Assembly: GCA_964432975.1 (NCBI GenBank)
Contig: CAYSPS010000015.1
Span: forward strand, 1-19,385
DNA: 19,385 bases
From: CAYSPS01 sp964432975
GTDB lineage: Bacteria > Babelota > Babeliae > Babelales > UBA12409
Direction: 5' to 3'
Positions 1 to 7,800 of the stretch are shown in pieces. Made by a program: the position numbers and the translations under genes. Position 1 is the stretch's first letter. Each line of letters begins with the position of its first letter. A model generated the notes under the pieces. That model was given only the letters and a program-made list of their open reading frames with translations. It did no database searches and was not told where the DNA came from.

Positions 1-53
1 ATTGCACTTACGAGTGCGATTGCGAGGGTTAAAAATAAGTTTTGTTTTTTCAT
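1..53 (-). CDS. Exported LRR-type protein, 5' end only (cut by window edge)
   Basis: Reading the minus strand from an ATG at 53-51 gives a 17-residue signal-peptide-like start (MKKQNLFLTLAIALVSA) that continues off the left edge. It is nearly identical to the start of the complete LRR gene at 77-652 (MKKTNLFLTLTIALVST), and the leader before the ATG is also alike (AATGAAGTTATT against AATGGAGTTGTC). Only 23 bases separate its start from the stop of the upstream copy. This is therefore the second member of a tandem duplicate pair and is probably co-transcribed with it. The repeat region lies outside the window, so LRR content is inferred from the paralogue only. Confidence 0.7.
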   Translation of the reverse strand, partial: MKKQNLFLTLAIALVSA

Positions 54-76
54 AATAACTTCATTTTTTAAGTTGT

Positions 77-652
77 TTAACCAGGATAAATTCTTGTGTT
101 TGGTAGCTGTGCTTGTAATCGATCGCGAATGTATTGCCAATCGTCTCTTCTGGAAAGCGGTGTGTCATTAAGCCAAAGCTCTTGTAAGTTGCGCAAATTA
201 TCAATTTCAGGAGGAAGTTGTGCAAGCTGGGTATTGTGGAGCACGAGCTTTTGTAAGTTAACTAAATTACCAATTTCGCTAGGTATTTGTTTAAGCTGTG
301 TGTCGAAGAGGTAAAGCCTTTGTAAGTTAACTAAACTACCGATTTCAGAAGGCAGGTGTCCAAGCCCTGTAATTCCGAGCCAGAGTGTTTGTAAATTTTG
401 CAACTGTGGATGTTGAGCTATTTGCGTAAAAACGGTACCGTCGATTTGTGTGATTAAAGTTAATGATAAATCAAGTTGATTTGTTGCTGGGTCAAATCTA
501 TGCAAGATTTGGCTGATGTCAGTAATATGTGCTGGGACTACAGGTTGTGCTGGCGCTGAGGCTGCTTCAGGTTCAACCAGGCCTGCCTTAAGCGTGGGCA
601 GCGTGCTCACGAGTGCGATTGTGAGTGTTAAAAATAAATTTGTTTTTTTCAT
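77..652 (-). CDS. Small exported leucine-rich-repeat protein
   Basis: This 191-residue protein has an N-terminal signal peptide (about residues 1-23, cleavage plausible after LKA before GLVEPE) and a short Ala/Pro/Glu-rich linker. About four 23-residue LRR units of the plant/bacterial 'LPxEIxxLxNLQxLxL' type follow at about residues 85-170, then a short non-repeat tail. LRR solenoids of this class bind proteins. With an export signal in a host-dependent bacterium, a secreted or surface host-interacting protein is plausible, but this is inference. No enzymatic domain (such as a NEL E3 ligase) is attached. The start is supported by a GGAG-type ribosome binding site about 6 bases upstream. A paralogue starts 23 bases downstream. 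The partner ligand is unknown. Confidence 0.85.
   Translation of the reverse strand: MKKTNLFLTLTIALVSTLPTLKAGLVEPEAASAPAQPVVPAHITDISQILHRFDPATNQLDLSLTLITQIDGTVFTQIAQHPQLQNLQTLWLGITGLGHLPSEIGSLVNLQRLYLFDTQLKQIPSEIGNLVNLQKLVLHNTQLAQLPPEIDNLRNLQELWLNDTPLSRRDDWQYIRDRLQAQLPNTRIYPG
182..457 (-). repeat. 69-bp tandem repeats encoding LRR units
   Basis: The motif TTGTAAGTT (plus-strand reading) recurs at 182, 251, 320 and, with one change, 389, exactly 69 bases apart. This corresponds to one 23-residue LRR per unit. The copies at 251 and 320 are the most alike over about 30 bases (TTGTAAGTTAACTAAA followed by TACC). This suggests recent expansion by slippage or unequal exchange. Confidence 0.8.
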
Positions 653-727
653 GACAACTCCATTTTCTTCCTTAAGGATATCAAGAGCCTTATACTTTAA
701 GCAATGATTTAATAAAAATCTAAAACA

Positions 728-758
728 TTGTGTTGTTTTTTGTGTTTTTTGATATGCT
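728..758 (+). promoter_or_regulatory. Possible promoter of the Nudix-GT-valS unit
   Basis: TTGTGT at 728-733 and TATGCT at 753-758 are separated by 19 bases, giving a weak sigma70-like match about 40 bases before the Nudix start. It lies in the 145-base AT-rich divergent spacer between the LRR gene and the Nudix gene. An alternative -10, TGATAT at 750-755, would give a 16-base spacer. I found no convincing promoter in the minus direction in this spacer. Confidence 0.3.
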
Positions 759-797
759 ACAGAAAGTGAATTCTTGTGGTTTTTTTTAGGAGAATGA

Positions 798-1304
798 TTG
801 GTTTACAAGTTTGTTGATGAAGTTCTTGATTTGGTAGATGAGAACGATGAAGTTATTGCGCATGAATGGCGCTCGATTATTCGAGAAAAAAAATTACGCT
901 ACATTCGTGGTGTTGCGGGTTTTTTAAAGAATTCCAGCGGACAACTCTGGATTCCAATTCGTTCGCCAGAAAAAACTGAATTACCGCTCGCATTTGATAT
1001 GAGTGTAGCTGGTCATGTTGGCTCTGGAGAAAGTTATGAGCAAGCATTTATTCGCGAACTCGAAGAAGAACTTGGGCTTTCGGTCGATACGGTTACGTAT
1101 CGGTTGTTGGGTAAACTTACGCCGCGTGAGCACGGTCTTAGTGCATTCGAAATTCCCTATGAACAGGATCCTGTGTATAGCAGGCATGACTATTGCAATG
1201 CGGCGTGGCTGTATCCACATGAAATTCTTGAACGTATTGCTGCAGGGCAAAAAACTAAAAGCGGCTTGCCGGTCATGATGAAAACTTTTTATGGCGCACA
1301 TTGA
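798..1304 (+). CDS. Nudix hydrolase (Idi/YfcD-like)
   Basis: This 168-residue protein has a perfect Nudix box G-x5-E-x7-RE-L-x-EE-x-GL at about residues 73-95 (GHVGSGE, then RELEEELGL). The box binds the divalent metal and the pyrophosphate of a nucleoside-diphosphate-type substrate. The opening 'LDLVDENDEVI' and the overall length resemble the isopentenyl-diphosphate isomerase/YfcD branch of the family. The substrate cannot be told from sequence, and a housekeeping pyrophosphohydrolase is as likely as an isomerase. The start is a TTG at 798. An in-frame TGA at 795-797 rules out anything further upstream, no in-frame ATG occurs until deep in the domain, and AGGAGA at 788-793 is a good ribosome binding site. 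It is the first gene of a plus-strand group, 59 bases before the GT-C/TPR gene. Confidence 0.9.
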   Translation: MVYKFVDEVLDLVDENDEVIAHEWRSIIREKKLRYIRGVAGFLKNSSGQLWIPIRSPEKTELPLAFDMSVAGHVGSGESYEQAFIRELEEELGLSVDTVTYRLLGKLTPREHGLSAFEIPYEQDPVYSRHDYCNAAWLYPHEILERIAAGQKTKSGLPVMMKTFYGAH

Positions 1305-1363
1305 GAAAACGATCCTATGCGCTAAGCTGAAGTGAAGAAAAATGTGATTTATTGGAGCATACC

Positions 1364-3586
1364 ATGGTAAAAAAAACTTCAGCAGCTTCGTGGCCACGCT
1401 GGCTTATGTATGTTATTCCCTTAGCACTTGTTGGCATTACGGTTGTTACGTACTATCCATCATTGCATTATGCTTTTCAATTTGATGATGAACCAAGTAT
1501 TTTAAAATTTTATCCCATTCGTCACAAAACATTGGCCGATCTTTTTTTCACGAGCTCGCGCTGGGTAAGTTATTGGCTGAACACGATTCATTACCAGTTT
1601 GGTCAATTTGAGCCATTGGTCTATCGCCGAAGCAACTTAATTTTTCACTGTCTCACGGGGCTTCTTTTGTTTTTTCTCTTGCTTTTTCTGTTTCGTCGAC
1701 GATCGCCAAAATCATGGTTTTATGAATACGCTGGCGTGATTGCCAGTGTGGCAAGCGCGTTGTTTCTCTTGCACCCCGTGCAAACGCAGACAGTCTCTTA
1801 TGTTATTCAAGGGCAACTTGAAGGACTGTCGGCGCTCGCGTGTTTATTGATTATTTCGGCATTTTTATTTACCGTTACGCGCACGCACATCTGGCAAAAA
1901 ATTCTTGCAAGCATCGTGGTTTTTGGTGTGTGCGTCATGGCGTGTGGCACCAAAGAAATTACTATTATTGCGCCATTTTTGGTTATGCTTGTTGATTGGT
2001 TTTTTGTTTCGCAAGGTTCTTGGACAGAATTTAAAAAAAATATATGGCTTCATGTACTCATTGTAGCGACGATCTGGAGCTGTTATGTATGGCTTTTGGG
2101 AAAAAACTTTCTGATCAATGTTTTGACGCTCAATGTTGAACACCAAAACAATATTGGGAATTTAATTACTCAAGAAGTTGGGCAAAAAATCACTGCATGG
2201 CCATTTTTCATCTCACAATTTAAAGTTATTTTACATTATCTTTTTATATTTATGTGGCCATGTGCATTGTGCGTTGATTATGATTGGAAATTGTGTGCTG
2301 GCTTTGGTGTGGTCGATTGCATTTTGCCATTGCTCGTGTTGCTTGGAATTTTTATCACCATGGGCTTGGTACTGCGCAAAGATCGCATTAATCCCTACGT
2401 TTTTGGCATGCTTTGGTTCTTTATTTGTCTGGCGCCACGTTCTACAATTATGCCATCAACTGAACTTGTGGCTGATTATAAAACGTATTTGGCATCTATT
2501 GGGTGGTTGCTTGTGATCGTGCTTGCGCTGATTCGTGCTTACCAGTGGGCGTGTACGCGATATGCATGGCTTTCCTGGCGGTGGGTGTCGGGTGCTGTTG
2601 TCGGATCTAGTCTTTTATTGCTTGCTCTCATGAGCTATGAGCGTAATAGTGTTTGGCAGTCGGGGTTATCTTTTTGGTATGACATTGTGTGCAAAGCACC
2701 CAGCAAGGCGCGCGGGTATAACAATTATGGCGTTAATCTGATGAATGCTAACGATGTTGGGCAGGCGATTTGGTGTTTTAAACGTGCAATTGCGCTTGAA
2801 CCAACGACCTATCCTGACCCGTACAACAATTTATCAGCAGCATATGCCACGCAACAGCACTTGGATTTGGCAATAGCTTTGTTGCGCCAAAGCTTGCGTA
2901 TTAACCCGGGTCAACCAAAATCGTTTAACAATCTGGGTATTTATCTTATGCAAAAACAACAAGAAGAGTGGGCGGAAAAGGCATTTTTACAAGCAATTTC
3001 GCTTGATCCGCACTATGGGCTTGCGTATTTTAATCTTGGCAGGTTATATACGCAGCAAGATAATCCAGAACGTGCATGGGAGCATTTCAAATCAGCATGC
3101 ACACAAGCTGATTTTGATACAAACCCAACAGCTCTGCATACGTACGCAGACACCAGTCGGCAGCTTAAAAAATATGACGATGCCGTGTATGCATATACCA
3201 TGCTTTTAAAGCTTAATCCACAAGATTATGATGTGCATATGCAACTTGCAAACATATATCTTATGTGCAGAAAATATGCCGATGCAATTGATTGGTATCA
3301 AAAAGTTATGCGCGAGAATCCCGTTGATGTTCGCGCTTGGTGTAATTGCACCGAAGCGTATGCTGCACAAAGCTTGCCAGCACAAGCTTTAGAGATTATT
3401 GCGCGTTGTGAGCGCGAACGTCGACTTTTTCCGGGCATGATGGTACAAAAAGCGCGGTGTTTGCATATGCTTGGTCAATCAGCGCATGCGCGTGCAATTT
3501 TGCGTGAATATCTTAAACATGCAGAAGATAACCACTTTGGCGTTCTTGCTCAAAAAATATTAAGAAAAATTGAACAGGGTGCATAA
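1364..3586 (+). CDS. Multi-pass membrane GT-C-like glycosyltransferase with C-terminal TPR domain (TMTC-like)
   Basis: This 740-residue protein has two halves. About residues 1-435 contain roughly 11-12 hydrophobic membrane segments. An acidic 'FDDE' motif at residues 40-43 follows the first segment, and an 'HPVQTQTVSYV' motif comes after the third. Both are typical of PMT/GT-C-fold proteins and of eukaryotic TMTC mannosyltransferases and their bacterial TPR relatives. About residues 445-735 hold around seven TPR units of the form NNxGxxL...A...F..A..L.P. Such proteins use polyprenyl-phosphate sugars to glycosylate exported substrates, but the activity here is inferred. An in-frame TTG at 1352 overlaps the ribosome binding site TGGAG (1353-1357), so ATG 1364 is chosen as the start (6-base spacing). 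The stop is only 2 bases before valS, so the two are almost certainly co-transcribed. Confidence 0.8.
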   Translation: MVKKTSAASWPRWLMYVIPLALVGITVVTYYPSLHYAFQFDDEPSILKFYPIRHKTLADLFFTSSRWVSYWLNTIHYQFGQFEPLVYRRSNLIFHCLTGLLLFFLLLFLFRRRSPKSWFYEYAGVIASVASALFLLHPVQTQTVSYVIQGQLEGLSALACLLIISAFLFTVTRTHIWQKILASIVVFGVCVMACGTKEITIIAPFLVMLVDWFFVSQGSWTEFKKNIWLHVLIVATIWSCYVWLLGKNFLINVLTLNVEHQNNIGNLITQEVGQKITAWPFFISQFKVILHYLFIFMWPCALCVDYDWKLCAGFGVVDCILPLLVLLGIFITMGLVLRKDRINPYVFGMLWFFICLAPRSTIMPSTELVADYKTYLASIGWLLVIVLALIRAYQWACTRYAWLSWRWVSGAVVGSSLLLLALMSYERNSVWQSGLSFWYDIVCKAPSKARGYNNYGVNLMNANDVGQAIWCFKRAIALEPTTYPDPYNNLSAAYATQQHLDLAIALLRQSLRINPGQPKSFNNLGIYLMQKQQEEWAEKAFLQAISLDPHYGLAYFNLGRLYTQQDNPERAWEHFKSACTQADFDTNPTALHTYADTSRQLKKYDDAVYAYTMLLKLNPQDYDVHMQLANIYLMCRKYADAIDWYQKVMRENPVDVRAWCNCTEAYAAQSLPAQALEIIARCERERRLFPGMMVQKARCLHMLGQSAHARAILREYLKHAEDNHFGVLAQKILRKIEQGA

Positions 3587-3588
3587 CC

Positions 3589-6060
3589 ATGGAACCAAAG
3601 TATACGTACGCAATCGCAGAACAAGAGGTTCGTGAACTATGGGAACGCGAGCTGGTTTTTTCATATGACGCAGCAGCAAAAAAAACCGTGTTTCGCATCG
3701 ATACGCCCCCACCAACGGTATCTGGGTCCATTCATGTTGGGCATATTTTTTCTTATACGCAAACAGATATTTTAGCGCGGTTTAATCGCATGCGTGGGTA
3801 TGAAATTTTTTATCCATTCGGTTTTGATGACAATGGGTTGCCCACTGAACGCTTTGTTGAAAAAAAGCTTTCTGTGAGTGCTTTCAGCATGGGGCGTTCA
3901 GCTTTTATTAAATTGTGTTTGCAAGAAACCGAGCAGGTTGAGCAGGCATTCAAAGCAATCTGGCAAACGGTTGGATTATCAGTTGATTGGAGTCTGTGGT
4001 ATTCAACGATTGCACCAAACGTACGAAAAATTTCTCAAGAATCATTTATTAGATTATATGAGAAAAATTTAATTTACCGTAAAAATGAACCAGCGCTTTA
4101 TTGCACAACTTGTCGGACATCGGTTGCGCAGGCAGAGTTAGATGATAAGGCTGTCGATGCGTATTTTTATGATTTGGCTTTTGCAATCAGTGATGGTCAA
4201 AAGCTGACGATTGGCACAACGCGGCCTGAACTGCTGGCGTCTTGCGTTGCACTTTTATATCACCCGCATGATGCGCGCTATAAAAATTTGAGCAAGCAGC
4301 AGGCAATCGTGCCGCTGTATGGTCATCGTGTGCCAATTATTGCTGATGAATTAGTTGACCAACAAAAAGGTACCGGATTGGTTATGTGCTGCACGTTTGG
4401 TGATAAAAATGACATTTATTGGCACAGAAAGTATCAACTTCCTTATCGTGAATCAATCGGTCGTGATGGTAAATGGACGGCGCTTACTGGCCCACTTGCC
4501 GGGTTGAAAGTGCATGACGCGCGCAAAAAAATGGTGCATGAGCTCAAAGCGCGTGGCGAGCTTTTGAATGAGCGTGCGGTGCAACATGCGGTGAATGTGC
4601 ATGAGCGATGTAAGCATGAGATTGAGTATATTATTTTACCGCAATGGTTCTTGAATATTTTGGATCATAAAAAAGAATTTTTAGCTGCCGCTGATCAAAT
4701 CGACTGGTATCCAGCGTACATGAAGACACGATATGTTAATTGGGTTGAAAATCTTAATTGGGACTGGTGTCTTTCGCGCCAACGATTTTTTGGTATTCCA
4801 TTTCCTGTATGGCACTGTCAAGCATGTGGCAAACCAATTTTAGCGCGCATCGATCAGTTGCCCATTGATCCACAAGAAGTTGCATTTGGCAAACCGTGTC
4901 CAGCATGTGGATCACATGATGTTGTTGCTGACATGGACGTCATGGATACGTGGAATACCTCGTCACTTACGCCATATATTTGTTGTGCGTTGATTAACCA
5001 ACAAGCACCTTCGGTTTTTGATGAAAAATATGCACAGAGTTTTTTCCCCATGGCTATGCGCCCGCAGGCACATGACATTATTCGTACATGGGCATTTTAT
5101 ACGATTGTTAAAGCGTGGTTTCATCAGCGCATGATTCCATGGAGATCGGTGGTTATTTCTGGGCATGTGCTCAGTGCACAAGCAGAAAAAATTTCCAAAT
5201 CGCGTGAAAATGCGCCCATACAGCCAGAAAATCTCATTAAGCAATGGTCGGCCGATGCTATCAGGTTTTGGACGGCATCAGCAGCGTTAGGAGCTGATGT
5301 TGCATTTTCAGAAAATCAATTTAAGATTGGCCAAAAGTTGGTCACCAAACTTTGGAATGCATGTCGCTTTTTGAGCACATATATTGATCAGGTTGATGTA
5401 CAACAACCCAAAAAACTTGGCACCGTGAATGAATGGATTTTACACCAAACTTCACATGCATTTGTGCAGTATGAAAAAGAAATGATCAATAATGAATTTA
5501 GTCTGGCGCTTAATCATCTTGAGCAATTTTTCTGGCACGATTTTTGTGATAATTATCTCGAGCTTGTTAAAGATCAATTATTTAAGCCAGAGCTTTACGA
5601 GCCGGCTGCAGTTGGAGCGACGAAATGGACGTTGTATTTCATGGGTATGCGCATTTTGCAGTTATACGCACCATTTGTACCGTTTGTGACTGAAAAAATT
5701 TATCAAGAACTCTATCGAGCAACACAAAAAACCGTATCCATTCACAAAACGCAGTTAAAAGAAATTCAAACACCATACGTGTTTGAACACAGTGCAAAAA
5801 CAATGGCGGTCGTTTTGTGTATCATTTCAGAAGCACGGCGCCTTAAAACAGCGTATAAACTTTCGTTGGGTACACCATTGACCGAGCTGGTTATTTATGC
5901 AAGCGATCCGGAATCACGTGCTGCGATTCAACAAGAAGATCAATTGATCAAGGGTGTGTGTAAAGCTGCAACGATTAAATTGAGCGAACAACCAGTGAGT
6001 AACGAAATTATCACGCACGACACCGTGTATAGCATGAGCATTAATACTATCTGTCACTGA
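3589..6060 (+). CDS. valS: Valyl-tRNA synthetase, archaeal-type
   Basis: This 823-residue class I aminoacyl-tRNA synthetase charges tRNA-Val. It has the HIGH-type motif HVGH at residues 49-52 and a KISKS loop at 534-538. A CP1 editing domain includes 'GTTRPELLASCVAL' and 'GTGLVMCCTFGDKND', and a Zn-ribbon-like pair CxxC (410/413) and CxxC (437/440) is present. The wording around HIGH ('FDDNGLPTE') and the internal Zn-ribbon are those of the archaeal/Rickettsia-type (type 2) ValRS. The usual bacterial enzyme has 'GTDHAG' and a C-terminal coiled-coil arm, and this protein ends without such an arm. It starts 2 bases after the GT-C/TPR stop with only a weak ribosome binding site, suggesting translational coupling. 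Its 3' end overlaps the convergent gene at 6054 by 7 bases. Confidence 0.96.
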   Translation: MEPKYTYAIAEQEVRELWERELVFSYDAAAKKTVFRIDTPPPTVSGSIHVGHIFSYTQTDILARFNRMRGYEIFYPFGFDDNGLPTERFVEKKLSVSAFSMGRSAFIKLCLQETEQVEQAFKAIWQTVGLSVDWSLWYSTIAPNVRKISQESFIRLYEKNLIYRKNEPALYCTTCRTSVAQAELDDKAVDAYFYDLAFAISDGQKLTIGTTRPELLASCVALLYHPHDARYKNLSKQQAIVPLYGHRVPIIADELVDQQKGTGLVMCCTFGDKNDIYWHRKYQLPYRESIGRDGKWTALTGPLAGLKVHDARKKMVHELKARGELLNERAVQHAVNVHERCKHEIEYIILPQWFLNILDHKKEFLAAADQIDWYPAYMKTRYVNWVENLNWDWCLSRQRFFGIPFPVWHCQACGKPILARIDQLPIDPQEVAFGKPCPACGSHDVVADMDVMDTWNTSSLTPYICCALINQQAPSVFDEKYAQSFFPMAMRPQAHDIIRTWAFYTIVKAWFHQRMIPWRSVVISGHVLSAQAEKISKSRENAPIQPENLIKQWSADAIRFWTASAALGADVAFSENQFKIGQKLVTKLWNACRFLSTYIDQVDVQQPKKLGTVNEWILHQTSHAFVQYEKEMINNEFSLALNHLEQFFWHDFCDNYLELVKDQLFKPELYEPAAVGATKWTLYFMGMRILQLYAPFVPFVTEKIYQELYRATQKTVSIHKTQLKEIQTPYVFEHSAKTMAVVLCIISEARRLKTAYKLSLGTPLTELVIYASDPESRAAIQQEDQLIKGVCKAATIKLSEQPVSNEIITHDTVYSMSINTICH

Positions 6061-7217
6061 GTGTAACTAATTGGGGTTCTGAAAATTTTGGAAACTTCGT
6101 TTTCTACTGAAATTTTGGATAATAATCTTTTGATAGTTTTGTCTGATAAGTTCATCTGTTTTTTTAAATTTTCTATAACTTCGTTGTGCCACACGTCGTG
6201 TCGCCTGTCAAGAATTTGGGCTATTCTGAGCCTCAAGAGGTATTTCGTGTTGCCTTCAAACTCTGCGTTAAAGCCTCCACGTGACTCACGAGGTAAGGCA
6301 TCAAACTCGAATTGCGCCACCTGTTTTTTGCTGAGTGTTGGTGCATAGTGTCCATCTTCTAGAAGTAATTGACTTTTTGTTGATTCTACTCGTGCAAAAA
6401 AGTCAGAACGGTCATCGTTTTGACTGCGACGATATTCATGCACTGCTCGTGCATCGGCAAGCGCCGATCGTGCATGAAGTCTTGCAAACGACATGCCCTC
6501 TGGTGTGTCAAAAAGTGGGAATATCTGTGATTTTAGTCCGCGCTCTTGGAAATTAAACGCGCGTTCTTGGAGATTAAATAAAATTGTTCGCAACTTCCAG
6601 CGCATTGACTCTTTCCAAGCCGATTCGTATTCCGCTAAAAGTTTGTGCCATCCTTCTGGCAAAAGTGCAAGAAATTGCTTCTCACGCTCAAGTTTTGCGG
6701 CACTTGGCTTAAGAAGCGAATGGCATTTCCAGAATTTTTCATCAAGCTTACGATAGATCTTCATTCCCCAGTCGTACACTTCTTGCCGACCAAGACGGCC
6801 ATAGATCTTGTGCAAGGTTGAAAAAGAAAAGTCATCTGGCGAGCAATAAAGGGGGTGGCACATATCTAGTCGCAGTTGTCCGCTTCTGGTCGATTTTGGC
6901 TTCAGGTGCCCCAGGAAGCGTGCCAGTTTGCTTTTCTGCGAGATAAGCGGGTCAGCAATCTGTCTGAATGCCGTTACTGAAGCGGCGTCGTGTTCAGGCT
7001 CGGCTGGCTCGGGTGATGTGCCTCGTGCAGGACGAAACCAATTGTATGTTTTGTATGCAGCGTAACTGCCTAATCCAGCTAAAATGCTGAACGCAGCGAC
7101 ATTTTTGCCAATTTCAGCAGCGTCGCGTTTGGGTTTTGGCCGTTCGTCTGATTGCATGCCACACAGGGCAGGTATCCATAAAAAGAAGAGCAACATATAA
7201 TGTAATCTTTTACGCAT
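6054..7217 (-). CDS. Exported/membrane protein of unknown family, long paralogue (family B)
   Basis: I do not recognise this 387-residue protein. It begins with a signal-peptide-like segment (about residues 1-20, ending ALCG), then a short charged stretch and a second hydrophobic segment (about 38-60, around 'GLGSYAAYKTYNWF'). A long, mostly helical, charged region follows to the C terminus. Its first ~170 residues match the neighbouring gene at 7256-7765, including the conserved block RLDxCxPxYCSPDDxSFSTL. The remaining ~215 residues (rich in Arg, Lys, Glu, Phe) exist only in this copy. The topology predicts a membrane-anchored protein, with the side of the large domain depending on whether the first segment is cleaved. 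Start: ATG with AAAGGA seven bases upstream. It is the last gene of the five-gene minus-strand cluster and ends convergently inside the tail of valS. Confidence 0.75.
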   Translation of the reverse strand: MRKRLHYMLLFFLWIPALCGMQSDERPKPKRDAAEIGKNVAAFSILAGLGSYAAYKTYNWFRPARGTSPEPAEPEHDAASVTAFRQIADPLISQKSKLARFLGHLKPKSTRSGQLRLDMCHPLYCSPDDFSFSTLHKIYGRLGRQEVYDWGMKIYRKLDEKFWKCHSLLKPSAAKLEREKQFLALLPEGWHKLLAEYESAWKESMRWKLRTILFNLQERAFNFQERGLKSQIFPLFDTPEGMSFARLHARSALADARAVHEYRRSQNDDRSDFFARVESTKSQLLLEDGHYAPTLSKKQVAQFEFDALPRESRGGFNAEFEGNTKYLLRLRIAQILDRRHDVWHNEVIENLKKQMNLSDKTIKRLLSKISVENEVSKIFRTPISYTQ

Positions 7218-7255
7218 CTCAGAGTCCTTTTAATCTAAAAAAAATATTTTTAAAT

Positions 7256-7765
7256 CTATTGATCTTCCAAGAAAACTTGCAACAAAGGTTGCAAACTTCG
7301 ATATTTTTGATCAGCCTCATCCCACGACTTTTTTAAATGGTTGTACACTTCATACCAATAAATACGGCGAGAGATCTTGCACAAGGTTGAAAAGGACAGG
7401 TCATCTGGCGAGCAATAAAAGGGACGGCACGTATCTAGTCGCGGTTGGCCATTCTCGGTCATTTTTTTCCTTTTGTAGCACCAGTAAATGATCCATGCAC
7501 CCATTTTATGCGTCGCGAGAAAGTAATCCACAGCACGACGCAACTCAGCCTCGTTGTCTTTCGGCTTGGGTGATATGTCTGGTGAACGAAACCAATTGTA
7601 TGTTTTGTATGCAGCATAACTGCCTAATCCAGCTAAAATGCCAATTGCAGCAACATTTTTGCCAATTTCAGCAGCGGCGCGTTTTGGCCGTTCGTCTGAT
7701 TGCATGCCACACAGGGCAGGTATCCATAAAAAGAAGAGCGATATATAATTTAAGTTTTTATGCAT
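7256..7765 (-). CDS. Short paralogue of the family B membrane protein
   Basis: This 169-residue protein has an N terminus almost identical to its downstream neighbour: the same signal-like segment, the same 'SDERPK' linker and the same second hydrophobic segment 'LAGLGSYAAYKTYNWF'. It also shares the RLDxCxPxYCSPDD block. It ends at TAG 7258-7256, where the long copy continues for another ~215 residues. It may be a truncated duplicate or a genuine short form. The leader is also duplicated: both genes have AAAGGACTCTGAG directly before ATG and an AAAAATATTTTTT stretch before that. No known domain was seen. Function is unknown. Confidence 0.7.
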   Translation of the reverse strand: MHKNLNYISLFFLWIPALCGMQSDERPKRAAAEIGKNVAAIGILAGLGSYAAYKTYNWFRSPDISPKPKDNEAELRRAVDYFLATHKMGAWIIYWCYKRKKMTENGQPRLDTCRPFYCSPDDLSFSTLCKISRRIYWYEVYNHLKKSWDEADQKYRSLQPLLQVFLEDQ

Positions 7766-7800
7766 CTCAGAGTCCTTTCAAAAAATATTTTTTATCAATG

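Noticed and set aside
182..457. CRISPR-like array
   Set aside because: The regular 69-base spacing lies in a coding frame and encodes LRR units; there are no unique spacers between identical repeats.
653..797. Promoter for the LRR genes
   Set aside because: TATAAG and TTGCTT elements exist on the minus strand but no pair has acceptable spacing and match.
981..1397. 138-residue open frame on the minus strand over the Nudix gene
   Set aside because: The perfect Nudix box on the other strand shows which strand is coding.
6054..7217. Lipoprotein signal (Cys in ALCG)
   Set aside because: The residues before the Cys (P-A-L) do not fit a lipobox; an ordinary signal peptide or membrane anchor is more likely.
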